From contig CAIRDP010000010.1 of the NCBI GenBank assembly GCA_903877385.1, forward strand, positions 1 through 64,000: 64,000 nucleotides of DNA, read 5' to 3'. The notes beneath the pieces are model-generated. The model did no database searches. It saw nothing but the letters and a program-made list of their open reading frames with translations, and was not told where the DNA came from. Source of the stretch: an uncultured Bacteroidales bacterium. GTDB taxonomy: Bacteria; Bacteroidota; Bacteroidia; Bacteroidales; FEN-979. The stretch's first letter is position 1; every line of letters begins with the position of its first letter. Below are positions 16,948 to 24,681 of this stretch, one piece after another. Both the position numbers and the translations under genes were made by a program.

Positions 16948-17280
16948 TCAGAATGGCAGATCATCTTCAGGTGAATCGAATTGTACCGGTGCAGATGATT
17001 CAGGGCTCGCCTGGAATACTTTCATTTGAGGTGTCATCAGGAAATCATTGAGTTGGGCGTCGGTTGGTTTGTCCTGGTTCTGGACCTGTTTTTCCTCGAT
17101 ATATCCTGTGATCCTGATCTTTCCGGAATCGGTGAGGCGGGCCCAGGCGGATAATCGGAGTTCAACTCCTTTGAACTTTGCTTCGCCGAAGAAGTCGGGG
17201 GAGGTTTCTTTTTTCTTGTTTTCGGGATACACTTTGATGAGGCTGAAGGTGCCTTCTTTTGTTTCGAATTTGTCGGACAT
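16948..17280 (-). CDS. SSB-like protein with acidic DDLPF tail
   Basis: This 110-residue protein has a beta-rich N-terminal half (FSLIKVYPEN, then VELRLSAWARLTDSGKIRIT followed by GYIEE) and a disordered tail ending SPEDDLPF. The tip matches the acidic DDDIPF-type peptide by which bacterial SSB recruits repair proteins. The body is shorter than normal SSB and does not show the full OB-fold pattern I would expect. It lies between the replication-initiation-like gene and the MBL/RecT pair on the same strand. A single-strand DNA-binding or SSB-mimic role is well supported by the tail and less by the body. Confidence 0.65.
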   Translation of the reverse strand: MSDKFETKEGTFSLIKVYPENKKKETSPDFFGEAKFKGVELRLSAWARLTDSGKIRITGYIEEKQVQNQDKPTDAQLNDFLMTPQMKVFQASPESSAPVQFDSPEDDLPF

Positions 17281-17313
17281 GGGTTGAGGGATTGAAGGTT
17301 TAATTGGTTAGGT

Positions 17314-18015
17314 TTAAAAGGGATATTTTGATAAATACACTTCAAGTCCTTTATCGGCGACCCATACGGATGCGTTGGGGGCTTTTGTCTGGACTGATTT
17401 TGAAAACATTATTGCATCGGAATTGGCACTACTGAGATGCAAAAGGACGATATTCCTGACCTGCCTCATATCATTTGCCTGCAGGAATTCCAGACAGGTA
17501 GCCAGGCTCATGTGTTTACCTACCGGGCGGTCGCTGGTTAAGATATCATCCTGATAATTGGCTTCGATGAGGATGTGGTTGAGGCTATTGAATTTATTGG
17601 GGATGCAGGCTGCATCGGTAACGAAGAGGATGGAGCCGGAGTAGGGATGGCTGATGAGAAAACCGAGGGTGGGCACGCCATGGGGAACCGGGAAGGGTAT
17701 GATTTTAAATTCACCGATCCTGATCATGGAGTTGGCCTGGATGGGATGCACCCGATGGCCTGATAAGCCTGCTGCCTCAATGGTTTGGGCCGAGGTGTAG
17801 ATATCGATACCAGCTTTGATGTAATCACCGACAAACTTGCAATGATCACCATGGGAATGGGTGATGAGACATGCAGTGACCTTTCGCAGATCATAATTAA
17901 GGGCTTTTTTGACTTCATGGAAGCTGATACCGGCCTCGAGGATGATAATCTCGAAAAAGGATTCGAAGAGATAGCAGTTGCCAGAGGATTCGCTGCCAAG
18001 GACTTTGAGTGTCAT
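17314..18015 (-). CDS. MBL-fold hydrolase, predicted nuclease partner of RecT
   Basis: From the ATG at 18015, which shares one base with the RecT stop codon (TGATG), the protein is 233 residues. An upstream start inside RecT is possible but unlikely. The metal motif HSHGDH is at 53-58 and the N-terminus TLKVLGSESSGNCYLFES is typical of YycJ-like metallo-beta-lactamase-fold proteins, some of which are dsDNA exonucleases. Other metal ligands are plausible at VTDAA (Asp) and the C-terminal LLHLS (His). The tight coupling with recT and the lack of a RecE, lambda-Exo or YqaJ gene nearby suggest it makes the single-strand tails for RecT. That role is inference; the fold is firm. Confidence 0.8.
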   Translation of the reverse strand: MTLKVLGSESSGNCYLFESFFEIIILEAGISFHEVKKALNYDLRKVTACLITHSHGDHCKFVGDYIKAGIDIYTSAQTIEAAGLSGHRVHPIQANSMIRIGEFKIIPFPVPHGVPTLGFLISHPYSGSILFVTDAACIPNKFNSLNHILIEANYQDDILTSDRPVGKHMSLATCLEFLQANDMRQVRNIVLLHLSSANSDAIMFSKSVQTKAPNASVWVADKGLEVYLSKYPF

Positions 18016-18908
18016 CAGAAACCGGGCTCTTTGGGTGTGACTTCTTTTTTCCACTCACGTTTAGCGTCGGGTTTGGTAGGTGTGGTTGGCGGAGGTGGAT
18101 CAAGAGTCTCTATGATGACCTCGAAGGGTTCATCTTCAGGGATGTCGATAACGGCTCCCTGGTTGGCTTCGGCTTCGATCTCCGCTTTTACCCTTCCAAT
18201 CCGACCGTTTTCACCCGGCTCCATAAGCACTGAATCATCACTGGATGCAATCAACAGTTTGCAGGCCCGGTTAATTACCGTCTTTTTGGCCATCTCCCCG
18301 GGGAAATTGGTATGGGCCGGGCTTTTGCCTTTGGTGGGACCCTGTTCCCATGACTTCTGAATCTGGGCCATGGTCATGATCTCGGTATTGACTGATCCGT
18401 CGTCAAAGGTTACCACGGCATAAGCACCAATGATCTTTGCATCATCGAGGTTTTCCATGCGCTGGGCATGAGAGGTGATCTTCTTCATACCGGTGGTGGT
18501 GTCGATGGCGAATTCAAACACATCACCTTTATATATAACACCGGCATAGATATTCTTCATGGAACTGTACCTGCGGGCCAGGGCTATACTTCCGGCATAT
18601 TCGCGCTGCAGGGTCAATTTGTTGCCGTATACGATGAAACTGCACTGGCGTTTTGAAGGATTGAGGCCTTGCACAACCATATTGAACAATGAATTTGCAA
18701 TGGAATCGGGGGTTGAGGACTGGAGGACCGGGAGGTTGGCCTTGTCTTTCATGTCCTGCAGGATGAGCCAGGCGGAACGGAGCGCATTTTCGGCGCTGTA
18801 ATCGGGAGGAAGGGCGATTCCGCCGATTTCTTTGAGGCTGTTGACTTTGGTGAGAACCTTCTCTACCATAGGCTGTTCGAACTTTTTTACTGTTGTTTCG
18901 GTTGACAT
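18015..18908 (-). CDS. recT: RecT-family single-strand annealing protein
   Basis: This 297-residue protein has a characteristic RecT core: SAWLILQDMKDK, then SIANSLFNMVVQGLNPSKRQ, CSFIVYGNKLTLQREYAGSI, YAVVTFDDGS and FPGEMAKKTVINRACKLLI. It would anneal complementary DNA during phage recombination or replication. The C-terminal tail is acidic then Pro/Lys-rich (IDIPEDEPFEVI, DPPPPTTPTKPDAKREW), possibly a partner-binding segment. It is followed with one-base overlap by the MBL-fold gene and preceded 52 bases upstream by the SbcC-like ATPase. The leader (18909-18960) is an AATATTGAA-type repeat. Confidence 0.92.
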   Translation of the reverse strand: MSTETTVKKFEQPMVEKVLTKVNSLKEIGGIALPPDYSAENALRSAWLILQDMKDKANLPVLQSSTPDSIANSLFNMVVQGLNPSKRQCSFIVYGNKLTLQREYAGSIALARRYSSMKNIYAGVIYKGDVFEFAIDTTTGMKKITSHAQRMENLDDAKIIGAYAVVTFDDGSVNTEIMTMAQIQKSWEQGPTKGKSPAHTNFPGEMAKKTVINRACKLLIASSDDSVLMEPGENGRIGRVKAEIEAEANQGAVIDIPEDEPFEVIIETLDPPPPTTPTKPDAKREWKKEVTPKEPGF

Positions 18909-18960
18909 GGGATTGGGGTTTTTGAATATCGAATATTGAACATTGAATGTTGAATGTTAT

Positions 18961-20958
18961 TTATTTGATAATTAAGGATTTATCCTTACTTACGATGAGA
19001 TTAATAAGCTGAGATTCGGTATGTGGAATTTCATTCGTGGATTCGCGGTTGTCGATCCAGATGGGGGCGGTGATACCATAATGTTTGCTGAGGGTGTTGA
19101 TGATGTCGATGCCGGCCTGGATCTTGCCGGCGCTGTTGACGTCGGTATAGGGTACGCCCTGGACCATGCAGTCGCAGGCTTCCTCAATGCCTCCATTGAT
19201 CAGTGTATTGAACATCCTGAATTTAACCAGGCTGAATTTGCCGTTCACCCGGGCTTCAACCAGATCCATCCGGGAGCGGGTATAGGCATCCATGGCGAAT
19301 TCCTGCTTTTCGAGGTTGCTGATTTGTGAGGCGAGGGATTTTTCGAGAGCCAGGAGTTCGTTGATACGGGTTTTTCCGCGGGTGATCACATCGAGATGGC
19401 CCAGGGTGACCTGAAGATTGTAGATTTCGGAATGGAGCTGTGATTTTTGCTGTTTGAGGGATTCGAGGTTGAGCTTCGGAGTTTCAAGGATCTGCAGCTC
19501 AAGTTTTGCAATCTGCTGGCGGATTTCGACAGCCAGTGGAGTAGAATCAAAGTCAGGTTCGGCAGGAGATATGGTGGATTCGAATTTGCCTGAAGTATGG
19601 CTGGATTTGGATTCGGTGTTAGCAGGGATGGATTCGAATTCTTTGAGCTGTTTGTCGAGTGTTTCCAGGGAGCCTGAAAGTTTATGGATCTCTGCTTTCG
19701 TAGTTTCGATATCGGCTGTGGTTTCGCAAAGAAGTACAGAAAGCCGGCGGCCACGGGAGGTGATATCCGCCAGCCGTTTTGAATTATTTTCAGTGAAGGC
19801 CTGAATCAATTGTGCCGATTTTTCGGTTATGGATTCAGGATCAAGGGCACGTTTGCAGGTTGGACAGATAAATTCATTTTCGCTGAAGATGAGTTCGGCG
19901 GTACTGACCAGGTTCCATTCGGCCCGGAGTTCTGAGATTTCGGCATCAAGGGCCGTTTTGGATTGTGCCAATACATCGAGGGCATGCTGTTCATCTTTAA
20001 GCTGCCGGGTGAGCAGAGACTGTTTCTGACGGAGATCGTTGATCTTAAGCGTTTGCTCATTCAGAACTTTCTGTGTTTTGGTTTTCGCTTCAAACCGCAA
20101 TGAATTCAAGGTTTCACGGAGTTCGAATATCTGGTTCTGGACCGCCTGAATGGCTTCTCCTTTTTCTTTGTAAGCCGAGACCTGGTCGTTGATGGTGTTC
20201 TCGACATCGAGCAAATCAGACTGCTTTTGGGAGATATCGGCTTTGATCGCCTCGAAATCGACCGGCTCGGGTAAACCCTTGGTGACTTCATCGATGCGGG
20301 AGGGGACGGTCTTTAGATCGTCGGAGAGTTTCTTTTTGCGAACTGCAATTTCCTTGCTCAGTTCAGAGAGGTCTTTACCGGAATTGAGAATAGCGGTAAT
20401 TTCTTTTACCTGGAGATTGTTCATCTTGCCAAGTATTTCGGTATTGGTGATTTTACCTGCAATCAGGATCAATACCTGGCGGCGATCCTGCCACTTCATG
20501 GAGTTGAAATAAAGGGTAGAGGTGAGTAGTTTGAACAAACCCTCATTGATGAGGCCATCGATCTTCGTTTTGTATTCTCCTGCCTGTAGCGGAACCCCAT
20601 TCCAATAAAAAAGGGTTTCGTGACCTGTAAGTTCCGATTGTTCGGCACCACGCCGGCGAGTCCACTTTTCCTGGTACACCCGTTTAAGGGTAGTCGCGAT
20701 GCCATCCGCAGACAATATTCCTTCGACAGAATGTTCAAGCATGGGGGTTGCATTGCCGGTTTGGTCAAGAGTTTTGATGTTGAAGTCCTTGGCTTCATGG
20801 GAATCCTTGCCGAAAAGCAACCAGGCAAACGCATCGAAAATGGTGGATTTGCCGGTACCATTTTCGCCGTGGATGTTGGTAACTGAGCCGAATTCAATGG
20901 CAAGTTTCTTGATACCTTTGAAGTTCGTGAGGATTAGTTTATGGAGTTGGATGTTCAT
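18961..20958 (-). CDS. SbcC/Rad50-like AAA ATPase
   Basis: This 665-residue protein has an N-terminal half-ATPase with Walker A GENGTGKST at 31-39 after LTNFKGIKKLAIEFGS, long coiled coils, and a central zinc-hook-like FICPTCKRALDPE (Cys near 364 and 367). The C-terminal half-ATPase has a signature-like NSAGKIQAGIDI and a Walker B-like APIWIDNRES. It is about half as long as SbcC, so the coils are short. No SbcD-like nuclease is adjacent, but an MBL-fold protein and RecT follow on the same strand. It probably tethers or processes DNA ends for recombination. The family is firm; the specific complex is inferred. Confidence 0.88.
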   Translation of the reverse strand: MNIQLHKLILTNFKGIKKLAIEFGSVTNIHGENGTGKSTIFDAFAWLLFGKDSHEAKDFNIKTLDQTGNATPMLEHSVEGILSADGIATTLKRVYQEKWTRRRGAEQSELTGHETLFYWNGVPLQAGEYKTKIDGLINEGLFKLLTSTLYFNSMKWQDRRQVLILIAGKITNTEILGKMNNLQVKEITAILNSGKDLSELSKEIAVRKKKLSDDLKTVPSRIDEVTKGLPEPVDFEAIKADISQKQSDLLDVENTINDQVSAYKEKGEAIQAVQNQIFELRETLNSLRFEAKTKTQKVLNEQTLKINDLRQKQSLLTRQLKDEQHALDVLAQSKTALDAEISELRAEWNLVSTAELIFSENEFICPTCKRALDPESITEKSAQLIQAFTENNSKRLADITSRGRRLSVLLCETTADIETTKAEIHKLSGSLETLDKQLKEFESIPANTESKSSHTSGKFESTISPAEPDFDSTPLAVEIRQQIAKLELQILETPKLNLESLKQQKSQLHSEIYNLQVTLGHLDVITRGKTRINELLALEKSLASQISNLEKQEFAMDAYTRSRMDLVEARVNGKFSLVKFRMFNTLINGGIEEACDCMVQGVPYTDVNSAGKIQAGIDIINTLSKHYGITAPIWIDNRESTNEIPHTESQLINLIVSKDKSLIIK

Positions 20959-20999
20959 GGTATTAGGGATTGGGTGTTGGGGATTAGGGGTTGGGGGGA

Positions 21000-21326
21000 T
21001 TACCGGACCAGGCTGGCGAGGGCGTTCGCTTTGATTTCATCGACCGTGGAACGCCTTGCCGATTTGACCCAGGCAAGGAGCTCCAGTTTTGAAAAATACA
21101 AACGGCCCCTGCGTTTCATACAGGGGATGGCCCGCTGGTGGACATATCCATAAACTGTGGGAACAGTGACTGATAACAATTCGGCAGCCCGATCGATAGT
21201 AAGGAGTTCATCTTTGACCGGGTCATTGGTGACCTCGTGGATTTCGGTTAATGCCTTGCGAACCTGGTTAAAGATCAGGATTTCAAGGTCTTTTAAGGAA
21301 AGCGGGGAGAGGATGAAGTCGTGCAT
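21000..21326 (-). CDS. MerR/excisionase-type helix-turn-helix protein
   Basis: This 108-residue protein has a C-terminal excisionase-family DNA-binding domain (DELLTIDRAAELLSVTVPTV, then RAIPCMKRRGRLYFSKLELL). The first 55 residues are a helical extension (LKDLEILIFNQVRKALTEIH). Such proteins are common in Bacteroidota mobile elements as transcription factors or recombination directionality factors. It is the first gene of the leftward replication/recombination block and lies beside the 9-bp repeat array at 21384-21670, which it could bind. That link is speculative. Confidence 0.75.
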   Translation of the reverse strand: MHDFILSPLSLKDLEILIFNQVRKALTEIHEVTNDPVKDELLTIDRAAELLSVTVPTVYGYVHQRAIPCMKRRGRLYFSKLELLAWVKSARRSTVDEIKANALASLVR

Positions 21327-21383
21327 TGCTGATTTGATTTAAAACCAGCAGCAAATAAAATACAAAAAAAGGCGAATAATCCA

Positions 21384-21670
21384 AATTGCCGTCGCCAAAA
21401 TTGCCGAACGGCAAATTAGGCAATTTAGGCAATTCAGGCAAAATCAGCTAATGCCTATGCATCAGCTAATTAGGTAAAAGAGATAGGCCAGGGAAGAGAT
21501 ATAAGGGAATTCAGGAAATCGGCAATTCAGGCAATTTAGGCAAAATTGGCAAGAAGGCTAAGTCAGCCAATGAGGCAAGCGAGGCAAACGAGGTAAACAA
21601 TGGAGAAAAGGGAATCGAGGCATTCCAGGCAATCGGCAATCGAGGCAAAATCGCTCAAAAAGGCCAATAT
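21384..21670. repeat. Array of 9-bp GGCAAnnnA repeats (iteron-like)
   Basis: GGCAA-type units start at 21410, 21419, 21428, 21437, then 21521, 21530, 21539, 21548, then 21574, 21583, 21592, then 21619, 21628, 21635 and 21644, mostly nine bases apart. Typical units are GGCAATTCA, GGCAATTTA and GGCAAAATC. The first two groups share a 26-base block almost exactly. The array lies between the HTH gene and the 3' end of the next gene. Confidence 0.8.
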
Positions 21671-22513
21671 TAAAAGAAGTGAACCGGACATGGTGTTTTT
21701 TAATTCGTCGAACAGGTGGGAGAATTCAACAGGAGATGGGTGGACATGAGTAATTGTAGAAAAGCTTATTTTTTCGGTGTTGAATGTGTTCATGCAAATA
21801 GACTGGATTTCGGTGGTCGTGAATTTTGTTTTCCTGCAATAGCCTTGTATGGCCAGCCACTTTATTAAGGCAATAATAATCAGTTTCCATCCGGATTTGT
21901 AATCCTGCCAGGTGCCATTGGCTGTGCAATAGTTTTTATTTTGAAGCTGGCCCATTACCTGCTGATACTCTGAGAGGTTATTAAACGCTTCGAGAAGGGT
22001 GTTAAAGGCAGGCTTCTTTTTCCTGATCGCATACGAGCTTAAGGATTTGGGATTGAGAAAACCAGTGGAAGGAGCCGTAGAAGGGAAAGTCAGATTGTGC
22101 ATCATTTTCACAAGGTAACCTTCTACAATGCGTCGTAATTCGGGGCTGAAATGCTGAGGATGTTCATGAAAGCGTTGAAATGTAGCTGAAAGCCAGGTTA
22201 AGGAATCACCGCCCCGTTGAATGTATGCATCGAGAAGGTTCTGTAAAATCGCAATAATAATTTCCTCGTTTACAAAGATGTGATTAAGCCCGGTATATAA
22301 TGAAGACAGGTCAATGGTGTCAAGCTGTTCAACATGATCGTCGGTCAACTCAAGGTCGGGATAGTTTTTCAACAGCTCCTTTACCGGCAGTTTTTTATCC
22401 TGGACCGATATGGTATGATCAAGATTCATCAGTAACCCATACCTGGGTACATATTCAGCGACCTTCATAACAAGAATGGATTTGTTTATTCCGGCCAAGG
22501 TGACCAACCCCAT
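21563..22513 (-). CDS. Hypothetical protein whose C-terminus is encoded in the repeat array
   Basis: From the ATG at 22513 (MGLVTLAGINKS) the protein is 316 residues; a TTG five codons upstream is also open. It is largely helical with no motif I recognise. Notable segments are LPVKELLKNYPDLELTDDHV, FQRFHEHPQHFSPELRRIVE and KTKFTTTEIQSICMNTFNTE. The last 27 residues (from about FASIADCLECLD to CLACLIG) are read through the 9-bp repeats and give a Cys/Leu period of three, probably not a functional domain. It lies between the repeat array and the AbiE/integrase block on the same strand as the early genes. Function unknown. Confidence 0.6.
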   Translation of the reverse strand: MGLVTLAGINKSILVMKVAEYVPRYGLLMNLDHTISVQDKKLPVKELLKNYPDLELTDDHVEQLDTIDLSSLYTGLNHIFVNEEIIIAILQNLLDAYIQRGGDSLTWLSATFQRFHEHPQHFSPELRRIVEGYLVKMMHNLTFPSTAPSTGFLNPKSLSSYAIRKKKPAFNTLLEAFNNLSEYQQVMGQLQNKNYCTANGTWQDYKSGWKLIIIALIKWLAIQGYCRKTKFTTTEIQSICMNTFNTEKISFSTITHVHPSPVEFSHLFDELKNTMSGSLLLILAFLSDFASIADCLECLDSLFSIVYLVCLACLIG

Positions 22514-22631
22514 GAAAAGGGGAAACAAACAAAATTATAATGAAAGATCGAGGACTATCTGTTGATAAAAATTATTCTTCTTTATGTTTTCAACAATATA
22601 GCACCCTAAAAAATAATCATTACCCGGCTGG

Positions 22632-22657
22632 TAATAACCACTTTGGTAGGGTTATTA
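22632..22657. repeat. Inverted repeat upstream of hypothetical gene
   Basis: TAATAACC (22632-22639) and GGTTATTA (22650-22657) are perfect 8-bp arms around a 10-base loop. It lies about 120 bases upstream of the gene at 21563-22513 and could be an operator or a weak terminator. Confidence 0.45.
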
Positions 22658-22714
22658 ACATATGAAAGATTGTTAATCGCCGGAAGACGGATGGAAGATT
22701 TTTACCGAGAATTC

Positions 22715-22938
22715 TTAAACCTCCGTTTCGGGCAACAACATATTCGCCCACTTCGTTTTTTCGTCATCCTCGAAATTGGCCAGGTAGTTTTGGGTAGTTT
22801 GCTTGCCTTTAGGGATGGAAGCCAGTCCTTGCTTGGTTTTGCCAAAAGGGTAGGGGACTCCGGCAGGTTTTACCTCATTGAATATCGTGCGAACATTCTT
22901 AAGACAGATGCTGACCGTGGTGCGGCCAGACTTACTTT
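22715..22938 (-). pseudogene. Integrase relic with internal deletion
   Basis: On the minus strand this reads GRTTVSICLKNVRTIFNEV, then KPAGVPYPFGKTKQG and LASIPKGK, directly followed by QTTQNYLANFEDDEKTKWAN and a stop at 22715-22717. The first part matches residues about 187-228 of the intact integrase (24682-25974) and the second part residues 402 onward. Residues about 229-401, including the catalytic Arg and His, are missing; the join is at a short GCAAG-type match. The last 77 bases (22731-22807) are 74/77 identical to 24698-24774. The AbiEii stop codon (22932-22934) lies at its upstream edge. It is a leftover of a related integrase, not a gene. Confidence 0.85.
22731..22807. repeat. 77-bp direct repeat (integrase C-terminus), copy 1
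   Basis: About 74 of 77 bases match 24698-24774, in the same orientation. The two copies enclose the AbiE system 2 genes. Confidence 0.85.
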
Positions 22939-23738
22939 TTTTGCAGTTTTTTCAAATGTCGTGTCACTTCACGTTCAACTTGTTCAAAATCGGGCAGATT
23001 ATCTATTTGTTCACTGAGGGTAGTCTTCCAGCGGCTCTTATATTGCGGCATACGCTCTTCGAGTTTTGAATGAAAAGCATCAGCTGAAAACCCTTTCCTG
23101 ATGCACTTATTCGAGAATTCATTGATCACGAAATCAACGTCCATGCCATGCGCTTCGAGCAGAAACCAAATGTCATAAAAATCCCGTGCCTGCATACGCT
23201 GCATTACCGATCGCAGCTTTTCAACGAGTACTTCTTCCAATTGATAACACAAAAGGTCATGAGGTTCAAGGTCTGAATAATTGAGAAAAGCAGATTTTTT
23301 GACAGGCTTGAATTCCAGTTTTTCGCTTTTCGAAATATCGACCTTCACTTTTTTATTGCTGCCAAGGCCTCCTAATGGGCCGATATACCCAATATAGAAA
23401 TTGATGCCTCCATCCTCGTGTTCATTGTTGTCAATGATTTCGAGCGGGATATTGGCTTCATTCCTGATAAATTCAAAGGTCTCCCTGAACCATGAAAATA
23501 TCTGATCGTTGCTCACCTGGTCGTCAAGCAATGTAAAGTCGAGGTCCTCTGAATATCTGTAATCCTCAAAATAGAATTTTTTCAGAACTGTTCCACCCTT
23601 GAATGCCATGATACCGGAAAGCTGGTCATGCCGAGCAACTCCATTCAAAATCCACGAAAGAACGTAATCTTTTTCGATCTGCTGGTCCCGTACTCCCGCT
23701 CCGCGGGCAATGCGTTGTATTTCTCCGGGTCGTATCAT
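22932..23738 (-). CDS. AbiEii-type nucleotidyltransferase toxin, system 2
   Basis: This 268-residue protein has all AbiEii signatures: FKGGTVLKKFYF (GGT at 48-50), RYSEDLDFTLLDD at 61-73 (D65 and D67 as metal ligands), VKVDISKSEKLEF, and LVEKLRSVMQRMQARDFYDI, the conserved Lys/Arg and RDFYD motif. It would act as the growth-arresting toxin of an abortive infection pair. Its ATG overlaps the AbiEi stop by four bases (23735-23738), so the two are translationally coupled. It ends exactly at an integrase relic, and is only distantly similar to the toxin of system 1. Confidence 0.92.
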   Translation of the reverse strand: MIRPGEIQRIARGAGVRDQQIEKDYVLSWILNGVARHDQLSGIMAFKGGTVLKKFYFEDYRYSEDLDFTLLDDQVSNDQIFSWFRETFEFIRNEANIPLEIIDNNEHEDGGINFYIGYIGPLGGLGSNKKVKVDISKSEKLEFKPVKKSAFLNYSDLEPHDLLCYQLEEVLVEKLRSVMQRMQARDFYDIWFLLEAHGMDVDFVINEFSNKCIRKGFSADAFHSKLEERMPQYKSRWKTTLSEQIDNLPDFEQVEREVTRHLKKLQKK

Positions 23739-24556
23739 GTGAAAATAGCTGATTTAATGGTCTCTGATTCTACATTTTGCCTGATACTCCATTTGCTTCT
23801 CATCCTACCTGACTCAGGTAATCCGGGATCCAGCAAAATATATGAGGCCGTTTTTTCTTTCTGCAAATCGTTTATGATGCTTGTATTGATTTCAAACAGT
23901 TCCAAAAGAAAACCAAGACGCTTAATAACAGCTTTCGATTTGAACCGGGTGGCGTAGGTAAGAAGTTTATTAAAATCTATTGTATTTTTAGAAGCTTCAA
24001 GCGCTTTTGCAATTTCGACAATACCTCCAGCATATTCGGGTCGAAACAGGCAATCAATAAGCGTTTTCTCCAGATCGGAACACTGAACTTGCGTAAAATT
24101 GTCAATCCACTTTTTCTGTGCGCCGAAAAAATGGTTCTCATTGTGATAGATGAACTGGAATGTGACTTTCCTGATCGAAATTGAAGATGGCCTGATTTGC
24201 CTTGAAACAACGATTTGCTCTTTTAGCGACGGTTGTGTGATCAGACTGTGAATTTGCAAGGCCGAATAATACCCGATGTAATGACCTGCATCACCAGTCA
24301 GGTACCCGGCGACCAGGTGCCAGTCGGGCATGAAGGTTTCAGCATCCTGATCGTATGGAATCAAGTAATAAATTCCCTCTTTCAGACGCATCAGCAGACC
24401 TCTTTTGGTCATATCACTGAGCAATTCCTTAACTGCGCTTTCGTTCGCATGCGGAAACACTTTAAAAGCTTCGGCATAGTGAAAGCAAACCCGGTTCAAT
24501 CCGTAAAAATAGGAGAGAAGATCGTTCGATTGTGTGGAGATATTTTTACGTCTCAT
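23735..24556 (-). CDS. AbiEi-type antitoxin/regulator, system 2
   Basis: This 273-residue protein has an N-terminal winged helix (VFPHANESAVKELLSDMTKR then GLLMRLKEGIYYLIP) and an AbiEi-like domain with WHLVAGYLTGDAGHYIGYYS followed by ALQIHSLI. A later conserved segment is CSDLEKTLIDCLFRPEYAGG followed by IVEIAKAL. It should bind the toxin-operon promoter and neutralise the toxin. A perfect inverted repeat at 24566-24582 starts 10 bases upstream of the ATG and is the likely operator. The gene is followed by its toxin with a four-base overlap. Confidence 0.9.
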   Translation of the reverse strand: MRRKNISTQSNDLLSYFYGLNRVCFHYAEAFKVFPHANESAVKELLSDMTKRGLLMRLKEGIYYLIPYDQDAETFMPDWHLVAGYLTGDAGHYIGYYSALQIHSLITQPSLKEQIVVSRQIRPSSISIRKVTFQFIYHNENHFFGAQKKWIDNFTQVQCSDLEKTLIDCLFRPEYAGGIVEIAKALEASKNTIDFNKLLTYATRFKSKAVIKRLGFLLELFEINTSIINDLQKEKTASYILLDPGLPESGRMRSKWSIRQNVESETIKSAIFT

Positions 24557-24565
24557 AGTAATTCA

Positions 24566-24582
24566 GTCAGGTTAAACCTGAC
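24566..24582 (-). promoter_or_regulatory. AbiE system 2 operator (perfect inverted repeat)
   Basis: GTCAGGTT and AACCTGAC arms around one base, just upstream of the AbiEi-like start. A degenerate copy of one half (GTCAGGCTTTACC) is at 24654-24666. Negative autoregulation through inverted repeats is known for AbiEi. Confidence 0.7.
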
Positions 24583-24681
24583 TACAATGATACAAATAAT
24601 AATTGAGCTAATATACAAATGGACGAAAATATATTATATTTCATATTTGATTAGTCAGGCTTTACCTATAGGCAAAGCAGA

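Noticed and set aside
21384-21670. CRISPR-like array
   Set aside because: Units are about nine bases with no spacers of 25-40 bases and no cas genes.
22643-23017. 124-residue plus-strand open frame
   Set aside because: It is the opposite strand of the integrase relic and the end of AbiEii.
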